The notes under the pieces are model-generated. The model saw only the letters and a program-made list of their open reading frames with translations. It was not told where the DNA came from and searched no databases. Source: Pyrus communis (taxonomy: Eukaryota > Streptophyta > Magnoliopsida > Rosales > Rosaceae). Taken from it: a stretch of DNA of 64,000 nucleotides. Where the stretch lies: positions 11,141,997 to 11,205,996 of the forward strand of contig NC_084809.1 in assembly GCF_963583255.1 (NCBI RefSeq). Direction: 5' to 3'. Shown here one piece after another: positions 55,520-64,000 of the stretch (position 1 is its first letter; each line of letters begins with the position of its first letter). A program made the position numbers and the translations under genes.

Positions 55520-56150
55520 AAATGGTTTGCCCATCTGACCGTCGTTTTGATTTGAATGTTGTGGTAGAGGCAGACATGTCTCCTTAAGACAACATATGGC
55601 ACCCATCTTTCTTATCCCCTAATGGTCCTCTTACAGTTGGGGACTCTGTGATGAAAATTGACATATCTGTTACGGTGATGGCTAGGAATCCTCTCACTCC
55701 TAAGGATAACATGATACTTTCTAAAAAGTCTGATGAGTTGGTTGTTCAAGACTCTCTAGCTTTCAGTTTTCAATGTGCGAGCTCTGTATCTAATATGGGC
55801 CAACGCCTACTTGTTCGAACTCGCCAAGTTGAATCATTAATTGCTTAGGTGGCAAGTCTTAGACAAGAGATCAAAGGGCTTAAGCACAAAAATAGAGAGT
55901 TACACATGCTTGCAAATAATTACTTAATGAGTATGAAGAGAAAGCTTGATCAGTTGTAGGAATGCGAAAGTCAAATTCAAAGTGACCATCAGAAGTTTGT
56001 GGCTTTTTTTCCAAAAGCACCTATTGTCTTCGCCATCTGGAGTTTTACCAAGTATTGAGGCTCCAAATAATCAACCTCTGGTGCCTTTTGCTTGTGGGGT
56101 TCTACCAAGTACTGAGACTTCACATGAGCAACCTTTGTGAAGGCTTTCTC
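55520..56150 (+). pseudogene. Coiled-coil frame of a degenerate mobile element
   Basis: Starting near MVCPSDRRFDLNVVVEADMS and broken by several stops, the frame contains SSVSNMGQRLLVRTRQVESL, then LRQEIKGLKHKNRELHML and MKRKLDQL. This is a predicted heptad-like coiled coil followed by a repeated GVLPS(I/T)E segment. I recognise it only as a frame frequently found in repetitive plant DNA. No enzymatic motif is visible and the function is unknown. Confidence 0.45.
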
Positions 56151-56306
56151 CTGTTTGTTTGTTTTGACTCATGTGTCTATAATTTATCGAAGATATCAAT
56201 AAATAAGCTTTATTTCATTCAGTGTACTGTGTTAAATACACTAAGGCATACTTCACTAAGCTTTTACATGTTTTAGTGTTGATTTTTTTTTTTGTTAAAA
56301 CTTTAC

Positions 56307-56512
56307 AGGTGAAGCTTTGTGGGTGAAGCCTTTAGGTTAAAGCCTTTTGTAGGTGAAGCTTTTTGGTTGAAGCTTTGTAGGTGAAGCTTTTTGTTGAAGT
56401 ATAGGTGAAGCTTGTATGTTGAAGCTTTGTAGGTGAAGCTTGTATGTTGAAGCTTTGTAGGTGAAGCTTTTTGGTTGAAACTTTGTAGGTGAAGCTTGTA
56501 GGTTGAAGCTTA
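56307..56512. repeat. Minisatellite, about 28-bp dimeric unit
   Basis: Alternating GTAGGTGAAGCTT and GGTTGAAGCTTT half-units, about seven dimers with small length changes. Frames through it give repeated Lys-Leu-His type peptides and are not genes. Confidence 0.85.
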
Positions 56513-56698
56513 TGAAACCACATTTTGGCTAAACTTCACAATTCAAACAGCTATTTGAGATTGATGTCAAATCCTATGACATTCATATTTTGGCTCCACC
56601 AAAGCTTGGATAGTTGCTGATAAACCATTTTAGTAGGATGGGTAAAGTAAAAAAAAAACACATATTCATTGACATTGTCACATAACTGATACACCTTC

Positions 56699-57291
56699 TG
56701 TTGAATTTTTCAGGTCGACTGGTCGAGGGCCCATTCCAACAACACCAATACTGTCCTTACTTTACCACCTGCCCAATCCTTAGGTGTAGGGTTTTATCAC
56801 AAAAAGCCTCGGTGTTAGTTAAAGTGGGGTAATTCTATTTAAATGGGTCTTTCTTCTTCCTTTTATCTGATGTGGGACAAACTATGTTTCAACACTCCCC
56901 CGCACGTGAGACCCCATTTTATAGATCACACGTGGAGATCCACACATCAGTAACCACGTGGAGCCAAGTCGGGGCTTACCATCACACGGGGCCAAACGAG
57001 GACCCATCCAATCACGTGGCATCTTTGGCCTACGTAGAGCCATGTCGAGACTCACCCATCGCATGAAGCCAAACAAGGACCCACCAAATCACGTGGCAGT
57101 ACGGGCCCGTCCCCTGGCTCTGATACCATGTTGAATTTTTCAGGTCATCAGGCTGAGGGCCCATTTTAACAACACTGATATTGTCCTCACTTTACCACCT
57201 GTCCAATCCTCAGGCGTGGGGTTTTATCACAAAAGGTCTCGGTGTTAGTTAGAGTGGGGTAGTCCGATGTGGGACAAATTGTATTTCAACA
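56699..57291 (-). mobile_element. TRIM retroelement, minus orientation, 593 bp
   Basis: The LTRs are 57129-57291 (5') and 56699-56894 (3'), each reading TGTTGAA...TTCAACA. The primer-binding site, read on the minus strand next to the 5' LTR, is TGGTATCAGAGCCAGGGG, complementary to initiator tRNA-Met. The polypurine tract CACGTGCGGGGGAG precedes the 3' LTR. The internal 234 bp has two imperfect copies of about 68 bp sharing GGAGCCA / CACGTGGC motifs. No clear target repeat. A single standard TRIM, unlike the three-LTR modules A to E. Confidence 0.88.
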
Positions 57292-58070
57292 ATTTCAAAA
57301 TGTAAGACCTCTAGGCTGTATCTTTAGAAAAGTAAGATTACCCTCAAGCCAGCGGGGGAGCCTGCATGAGGTCATTGGTTGTCTATGACCCCCAACATCT
57401 TCAAAAACCCTATGATATTTGTATTTATATTGTATTTGATCCTATAAACAGCTAGAGCAAATTAAATTACAACCTCCTCCTACTTATTCTTCTTTTTTTT
57501 TTTAACCATCCATGCCTTCTTTTTCTCTTTCCTTGCTTGTGACTCTATTATTTGCATTAAATGCTCGATGAAATGCCTCAGATGACAAGCCCTAGTAGTC
57601 TTCAACATTACTTTATAGTTTCCTGTAGCCACCCTTGACAAACCTCAACATATCATTGTAGTTATTGACATATATTGACATAAGCCTTCAGCATATGTTG
57701 GCAATAATTGATATGTTCCTAGCACTTACCTAGTGCTCAATGAAACGGTCCAATGGAGTTTTGTTGGTCGAATCATGACCCCCTTATTTAAAAATTCTAG
57801 CTCTGTCACTGCCTCAAGCTTATGGTAGATGTGTTAAAGGACTCTCAGCTCTAGCTAATCTCCTCAAACTTTGGAGAGCCAGAAACCAAGATTCAAACTT
57901 TTAATATTTGAATATTATGATGCAATTGGTGTCAGGGTGAACAATCCTTTAAAATATGGTGCGTCGCCTATCAATTGGCTCTGACCGTTACAATATACAT
58001 ATAGGAATGATTTATCCTAGGCATAAACATATATAGATTGCCATTGCTATATTTTTTTTCATTATTGTGA
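57292..58070. other. No gene seen
   Basis: Unassigned AT-rich sequence leading into the GDSL relic at 58075. Confidence 0.5.
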
Positions 58071-58074
58071 AAGG

Positions 58075-58240
58075 CTTCTATAATAGCACGGATGCCTGTT
58101 GTGGTACTGGAGCACATCGGGGATCAAACTGTGATGGAGAAATTGGAACAGAAACATATGAACTGTGCAGCAACCCTGGAGATTATATGTGGTTTGATAG
58201 TCTTCATTCAACTAAAAGGTTAAACCTTCAATTATCATAG
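58075..58240 (+). pseudogene. Third GDSL lipase last-exon relic
   Basis: Reads GFYNSTDACCGTGAHRGSNC, then TYELCSNPGDYMWFDSLHST, collinear with exon 5 of the intact genes (ACCGSGPYG, YQLCDN, FFDSFHPT). Asp and His of the catalytic block are retained, but upstream exons are absent and the frame ends soon after. It is more diverged than copies 1 and 2, so it descends from a different member of the tandem family. Confidence 0.75.
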
Positions 58241-59032
58241 CTAATATGGAGTGGAACACCAAATGTCACAGGGCATTATAATGTCCAATAGCTATTTTAT
58301 TTGGACTAGTAACTGTTAGTGTGCGTATTTGGACAAGTTGAGATTCCTTTTGACATTAATTCATGAGTCATTTGTTTTAGGTAATAAAAGCTAGTTGTAA
58401 TAATGGTTTCAATGTTTTGAAAGTTAGTTAACGTCCATTCTTTACGAAGCGATTATTGAGTAAACAGGAAAATACTAAAGCAGACCAACTAAAAAAGAAA
58501 AACAAGTTTCTCCTGTTGATGGAGCTTTCTGTGCAGCCACTGAAATTGGGAGTACTGGTGTGGTATTTCATAACAAACCCGGTAGCTATGCTGGAGGTTT
58601 TGTTCACAAAAGTATCTCTTGTGATAGGTCCCGATATGGTATAATCTGAGTTGCTAGGGCGAGGGTCCAGTTGGTTCTAGAATAACAATGGGCTTAGGTT
58701 GTGCTTGAGAGTGATGCCCTCCAAGTGGTTCATAAAGGGATAACTTATAGCTAACAACTTCTACAGTTGCCTTTTACAGTTGTAACAATTTTGTAACTAA
58801 TCTCTGTGTTAGAGATTTAATTAAGTACAATTAGTTACTAAGCTTAATTAGAGAAATGTATATATACTAAGTTGTATTCCTTACACGTTAAGAAAAAAAT
58901 AATACAAACTTTTTTCTTTACATGGTATCACCGCCTTTCTGCTTCACCGCCTCTCGATCCTTCTTTTCTTGCGATTCCTTTTTCGATCTTTGCTTCTGTG
59001 ATCCTCACTTCTCCAACCTTTGATCTTTGGTT

Positions 59033-60145
59033 ATGGAGTCTTCGACTTCATCTCCTATGCAACCTGAAGGTGTTACCTCTAATCATGCAATTTCTTATCC
59101 CAATTTTGCAGCGATGAACCCTAATTCTTCAAATTCTCCGATCTCGTCAATTTCTTGCATAACTGTTCAGAATATCAATTGTATGGTTCCTACGAAGCTC
59201 AAGCATGACAATTACCTCGTCTGGAAAGCTCTCTTCGCTCTGATTTTCCAATGATACAAACTTACCGACATTGTTGATGGCTCGTAAGTTTGCCCACCAC
59301 CTTATGTTCTTGATGAATCTGGTCAAATTATTGGAATTCCAAACCCTGCTTTCAAGATTTGGTATGAAAAAGATCTAAATATACTAATCTGGTTAAATTC
59401 ACCTCTCACTAAGGACATTATTCCGTTCACCGTTAGTGTCACATCATCTCGAGATCTCTGGTTAAATCTTGAGCATCGATTTGGTGGCATTTCTACAACT
59501 CACATTCATCAGCTCTATTCTCATCTCCATTATGTGCACAAAGGCAATCTTTCTACCTCGGATTATTTGCAAAGAATTAAAGGCATTGCTGATTCATTAA
59601 TGGCTGCTGGAGCTCCTGTCTCTGATCATGATATGATTACTGTTACTCTAAATGGATTACCTGATGAGTATAAGTCTTTCATTGACTATATCATGTTCAA
59701 GATCTCTACCATAACACTGGATAAACTTCATGGACTGTTGATAAACAATGAAGTTTTCATGAATAGCAAGAATAAAGGTGTGGCCTTTTCCGCTTCTAAG
59801 CCTTTTCAGGCCTTTGTTGTGCAATCTCAACCCCCTTTCCTTCCGATTACAATTTCCTCAAGCTTATGTTGCTCACCAGTCACCCTACAATGCTTCACCA
59901 AAGTTTCACAAAAATAATCGTGGTCGAGTATCCTTTCATCGCAACAATTATGGTAATTGTCATAAGAATTTCAATAATTCTTGTGGTAATTCTCACAATT
60001 GTGGTGGAACTCATGGAAACTATAGAAACAATTCTAGAAATCGCAATAATTTTGGTGGAAATCGTAACAATTTTGGTGGAAAAACTCCCTACCAAATTTG
60101 TAACTCTTTTGATCATGAAGCTATTGATTGTTATGAGCGAATGAA
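59033..60145 (+). pseudogene. Copia gag region
   Basis: The ATG at 59033 gives MESSTSSPMQPEG, then VPTKLKHDNYLVWKALFA, the usual Copia gag start. A stop at about 59252 and another at 59287 break it. The frame 59534-59917 continues with NLSTSDYLQRIKGIADSL and LNGLPDEY. The Asn/Gly-rich tail leads to a zinc knuckle ICNSFDHEAIDC near 60098 in which the first Cys is not visible. Confidence 0.8.
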
Positions 60146-61366
60146 TCATGTTTTTGCTAGAAAAATCCCTCCTGCAAAGTTAGCTGCTATGTGTGCTCAC
60201 ACCAGTTCTAAGCAATCTTCTCTTACTTGTTTGATGGACTTGGGTGCCGCATCCCATATTACTAATGGCATATCTGCCATTCAATCTCCATATCCATACT
60301 TTGGCGAAGAAAATGTGTATGTTGGTGATGGACAAGGTATGGCTATCCATCACATTGGTAATTCTACAATTTCAACACCACATGCTTCTTTCAGATTGAG
60401 TAATATTCTTCATGTTGCACAGATGAAATTCAATTCACTCTCTGCATATCAATTCTTGAAAGATAACTATTGTTCTTTGACCCTTGGTTCTAATGGTTCT
60501 GAAATCAAGTATCATTCTTCGGGGAGGATACTTTTTCGAGGGCCAATTAGAGAAGGATTTTATCCCTTTCAAGGTCTCTCCAATGTTCCTTCTTCACATT
60601 CTGGTCTTATTAGCACTAAAGCATCGTTAAAGACATGGCATAAAAGGCTCGGTCATTCTTCCTCTGCTATGTTTAGGACAATATTAAATAAGCATAGTCT
60701 TGATCACAGTGGTGACAAGCTTGTATCTTTCTTTTACACAGATTGTGCCATAGGTAAAAATCATAAGTTGTCTTTTGCCTCTTGTACTAGCTCTATTTCT
60801 ACTAGTTTAGAGTTGATACATTGTGATGTTTAGGGTCCATCTCCAGTCACTTCTGTCAGTGGTTACAAGTTCTAATTGCTAATTGTGGATGAGTTTACTA
60901 AATACACCTGGTTATTTCCTATGAAACCTAAGTCTGAGCTTTTCTCTATATTTGTATCCTTCAAAGCTTATGTAGAAAACATGATTGGAAATAAAATAAA
61001 AGTCTTGAGATCAGATTCAAGGGGTGAGTTCACTAGTTCTATGTTAAATTCTTTTCTTTCAAGTAATGGAATCTCTCATCAATATAGTTGTCCTCACATT
61101 CCAAAACTAAATGGATGTGATGAAAGGAAGCACATGCATCTTACAGAGATTACAAGGACTCTTTTGGTTTCTTTTTGGGTTCCTCACAAGTTCTGGGTTG
61201 AAGCCTTTTCAACTGCTTTTTATCTTATCAACAGATTACCAATTTCTAGACTGGACAAATCTCCCTGGGAACTTCTGTTCAGGAAACCTCCAGATTATTC
61301 CAAATTAAAGGTGTTTGGATGCAGCTGCTACTACCCTTGGCTTAAACCATATGTTCACCAAAACTA
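60146..61366 (+). pseudogene. Copia protease and integrase region
   Basis: The protease motif reads MDLGAASHITNG near 60234 (usually DSGASSHIT). The pre-integrase zinc region reads TWHKRLGHSS and CAIGKNHK. The integrase core starts at HCDV (60823), followed directly by a TAG stop, and a second stop lies near 60876. It continues LIVDEFTKYTWLFP, RSDSRGEF and ERKHMHLTEITRT, so the three acidic positions are still recognisable. The frame stops near 61365. Confidence 0.8.
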
Positions 61367-61912
61367 GATGGTAAAAGCAAGCATTATGCCTTTCTTGGTT
61401 ATAGCCTTCAGCACAAAGGATATCGCTGTTTACATCTTCAATCTCAGAGACTGTATATTTCAAGGCATGTTCTGTTCAATGAAGTGCATTTTCCTTTTCA
61501 CGATGAACAGAAGCTTCACTTCTCATCACTGCCACAGTACATAGTGTTTGCATCTACTCCAGCATTTATTCTTCCATTTCCAACCTTTCAGTGTACTCCA
61601 GCATCTTCAATAGTGTCTTCATCACAGCTAGTAGCATCTCTATCCCCTGCAACATCTCAGCAATCATCATTTCAACAAGTACCATCGCAGTCATCATTTT
61701 CACAACTCAGTCACTCATTACCTTTACAATCAAGACTCTCATCTCAAATTCAACCACCTATTCCTACTAATTTTCATCCTATGATTACAAGGTCCAAAGC
61801 AGGTATATTTAAACCAAAAGCTCTCTCTGCAACAAAACATCCCATTGATATTGATACTTTTGTGCCTACCACTTATCTGCAAACATCCAAGCATGCTCAT
61901 TAAAATCAACCA

Positions 61913-63535
61913 ATGTTAAAAGAATTTCAAGCTCTAAAAAACACAGGTACTTGGACCTTAGTACCATATTTTACACATCAAAACATTGTAGGCTATAAAT
62001 GGGTGTTTCGGATTAAACGAAAACCCGATGGTACAATTGACAGATACAAGTCTCACCTTGTGGCAAAAAGGTTTCACCAACAAAAAGGTATTGATTTTAA
62101 AGAAACCTTCAGTCCTGTTGCCAAACCAGTGACCAATCACATCTTATTAACTCTTGTTGACCAAAATGATAGGTTCTTAAATCAATTGGATATTAGCAAT
62201 GTGTTTCTTCATGGATCACTGAAAGAATAGGTGTTTATGCAACAAAATCCTGGTTCGAGGCTATGCTGCTTCTAAGCTCTCCTCACTTTCACGATAAGAA
62301 TAGGGGGCCGCATGATCTTTAATGTGGTGTATCCACGATAATATCATACCATTTCTTTCGATGGAGAAAGGATCCAAATCGCAGCAGCAAATACCAGTCT
62401 AGTAGATGTGCCCTCAATCTCCTCAACTGACCAAACTTCAGAGATATTGCCAACTCAGTTGGTCTCTTTATGGCTTAAAGCAAGCCCCTCGGGCTTGGTA
62501 TGACAAACTTGGTCATACCTTACTCTCTCTTGGTTTTGCTAATTCTCAATCAGATTGCTCTTTATTTGTGCATACATTTCCTTCCCTTATAATAGTATTG
62601 GTGTGCGTTGATGACATCCTAGTCACCGGTCCAAATGCCTCTCATTGTCAAGCTTTTATTCACAAGCTCAGTTCTTTATTTCTTGTCAAAGATCTAGGGC
62701 CTCTCCACTATTTCCTTGGTCTTGAAGTACATCGATCCCTTGAAGGTATCTTCTTGTCACAAGGCAAATATGCCATGGATCTTCTAGTTAAGACAAAAAT
62801 GGAAGGATGTAAACCTTATGCCACCCCTCTTGGCACTGCTAAATTGGATCACATTAGAGCTTTGTTGTCTAATCCAAATAAGTACAGGTCCATGTTGGTG
62901 CTATTCAATACTTAACATGGACAAGGCTATATCTTTCTTTTGTTGTGAACCAAGTTTGCCAATTTCTTCACTGTCCTTGAAATACTCACTTTTAGGCAAT
63001 TAAACGTATTTTCCGGTTTCTCAAAGGTTCAGCTGATCAATGACTCTGGTTTAAAAATGGTTATATGTAACTTACAGCTTTCTCGGATGCTGATTGGGCT
63101 GTGTGTGTTATTGATAAAAGATCTACCTCTAGTTATTGTGTTTACTTGGGTCCCAATCTTATAAGTTGGAGTACTAAAAAGAAGCCCACTGTTGCAAGGT
63201 CTTCAACCGAAGCTGAGTATCAATCTTTTGTTCTCATTGCTGCAAAAATCACATGGATCTGTAAGATTTTCAAAGACATCAATTTTCCTCTTCTTTATAT
63301 TCCTACATTATGGTGTGACAATGTTTCTGCCATATATTTAGCTTCAAATCATATGTTCGATGGGCGTACCAAGCATGTTGAGGTTGATTATTACTATATC
63401 CAGGAGCTTGTTCTTGCAGATTTAGTTAAAGTTTTGTATGTTAACATTGAAAACCAGATTGCAGATATTCATACAAAGTCGATATCCAAGACATGGTTCA
63501 AGTATCTTCAGTCCAAGCTTTCTCTAGGTCCCCTC
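61913..63535 (+). pseudogene. Copia reverse transcriptase and RNase H region
   Basis: The frame 61913-62230 has VGYKWVFRIKRKPDGTIDRY, then RFHQQKGIDFKETFSPV. A stop follows at 62228, then about 150 bp of unrelated sequence (about 62255-62400). The frame 62406-62915 resumes with SLYGLKQAPRAWYDKL and the catalytic CVDDILVTG (usually YVDD). RNase H (63090-63535) retains SDADWA, RSSTEAEY and LWCDN. Multiple stops make it inactive. Confidence 0.85.
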
Positions 63536-63629
63536 CGTATAGCTGTCTTTTATAGTTGTAACAGTTTTGTAACTAATCTCTGTGTTAGAGATTTAATTAA
63601 GTACAATTAGTTACTAAGCTTAATTAGAG

Positions 63630-63630
<1 letters not shown>

Positions 63631-63662
<32 letters not shown>
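63631..63662. repeat. (TA)n microsatellite in the Copia 3' LTR
   Basis: A TA run of about 32 bp where the 5' LTR has only GTATATATACTAAG. It shows replication slippage after insertion. Confidence 0.9.
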
Positions 63663-63666
<4 letters not shown>

Positions 63667-64000
63667 CTGAGTTGTATTCCTTACACATTAAGAAAGAAAT
63701 AATACAGACTTCTTTCTTTACAGTTCAAGCTATTGGCAACATGCGTGGTGGCTCATCCACGCTGGACTTAGTTGTCGATGATATCAAAATTGGGCTACAA
63801 GGCTTCATTATATCTCAAATATGTCATTGGTAGATCCACCAAAATGTGGCGCATAGATTGGCCAAAGTTGGCCTTACGTTCATATTTTGACTCTTGTTAG
63901 TGTGAGGAGCCTCTAGATATATTCCAGGATGCACTTCTTGAAGGTTGTATGTTTCCATTTACATGTCCAAACAACAAGCACAAAGAACACTAAAATTGTT

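Larger units (their letters stand above)
53386..56250. mobile_element. Degenerate non-autonomous LTR-type element (borders unclear)
   Basis: The segment from about 53386 (TTGATGCACAAAATCAATGA) resembles the start of a plant LTR. The region then carries a 322-bp tandem duplication and a coiled-coil reading frame of a kind I associate with non-coding-rich LTR elements in Rosaceae. I could not locate paired LTRs or a target repeat, so the call is tentative. Confidence 0.3.
58733..63722 (+). mobile_element. Ty1/Copia LTR element, decayed, about 5 kb
   Basis: The 5' LTR is 58733-58922 and the 3' LTR is about 63530-63722. They share GTAACTAATCTCTGTGTTAG and end TTTCTTTACA. A perfect target repeat GTTCA lies at 58728-58732 and 63723-63727. 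The primer-binding site TGGTATCACCGCC follows the 5' LTR. Domains lie in Copia order: gag, protease, integrase, reverse transcriptase, RNase H. The 5' LTR begins TAAAGG and not TG, and the first ~25 bp of the 3' LTR are unclear. Short LTRs and gag style suggest an Ale/Retrofit-like lineage, which is an inference. Confidence 0.9.
58500..63947 (+). pseudogene. RNase H-like (RVT_3) relic, split by a Copia element
   Basis: Before the insertion: PVDGAFCAATEIGSTGVV, then NKPGSYAGGFVHKSISC, and near the junction VLESDALQVV. After it (from 63728): AIGNMRGGSSTLDLVVDDIK, then NVAHRLAKVGL and PLDIFQDALLEGC. The DGAF and ESDAL motifs are those of the plant RNase H-like domain related to LINE polyproteins. 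In-frame stops are present on both sides, so it was already decayed or decayed afterwards. Confidence 0.7.

Noticed and set aside
1..64000. Search by eye for tRNA, rRNA and organelle-derived segments
   Set aside because: Only tRNA-derived SINEs and primer-binding sites were found. No full cloverleaf gene, rRNA or recognisable plastid or mitochondrial DNA.

Overview
This window is nuclear DNA from a flowering plant: there are introns with GT-AG borders, AT-rich intergenic DNA and plant transposon families throughout. The repeat families look like those of woody Rosaceae (apple or pear type), but that is an impression from memory and not something the sequence proves. Only two genes look intact, two close paralogues of a secreted GDSL esterase/lipase at 3255-4985 and 48795-50551, each with five exons and 354 codons. 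Nearly everything else is transposable elements, tandem repeats and broken gene pieces.

The backbone is a tandem duplication of one segment: upstream region U, then the GDSL gene, then downstream region D, which itself carries a relic of another GDSL last exon. Copy 1 is U1 (from about 1145), GDSL1, and D1 (18991-21402). Copy 2 is U2 (from about 21499), GDSL2, and D2 (50570-51858). Each copy has been inflated by different insertions, and the other copy preserves the matching empty sites. Copy 1 received a 148-bp MITE, an 830-bp fold-back element, a roughly 14-kb block just after the GDSL1 stop codon and a 1.35-kb hAT element in D1. Copy 2 received a Tat-like Ty3/Gypsy element (21649-29450), an autonomous-size hAT element (42808-48525) and a SINE in D2. 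A 1.1-kb region of copy 2 was also amplified into four tandem units. One unit was then split by a young Athila-like gag-only LTR element (31047-40313). The hAT transposase was split by a solo LTR of a related family (45810-48008).

The 14-kb block after GDSL1 (about 4991-18980) has a Helitron-like left end. It carries fragments of host genes for TOM20 and an At3g27390-like membrane protein, all on the minus strand. Nested in it is a CACTA element (6411-15247) that holds spliced fragments of ATP-citrate synthase alpha chain (ACLA) and of a second, unidentified gene. That element also has a tandem array of about 345 bp per unit and GC-rich hairpin repeats built on TTTGCGCGAC.

The right end (52-64 kb) holds a non-autonomous hAT element, a degenerate LTR-type element with a coiled-coil reading frame, a minisatellite, a minus-strand TRIM and a third GDSL last-exon relic. 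It ends with a decayed Copia element (58733-63722) inserted into an RNase H-like relic. I found no rRNA, tRNA, CRISPR array or bacterial-type operon. The most unusual structures are the gene-capturing nest after GDSL1 and the three-LTR TRIM modules (five copies in the window).
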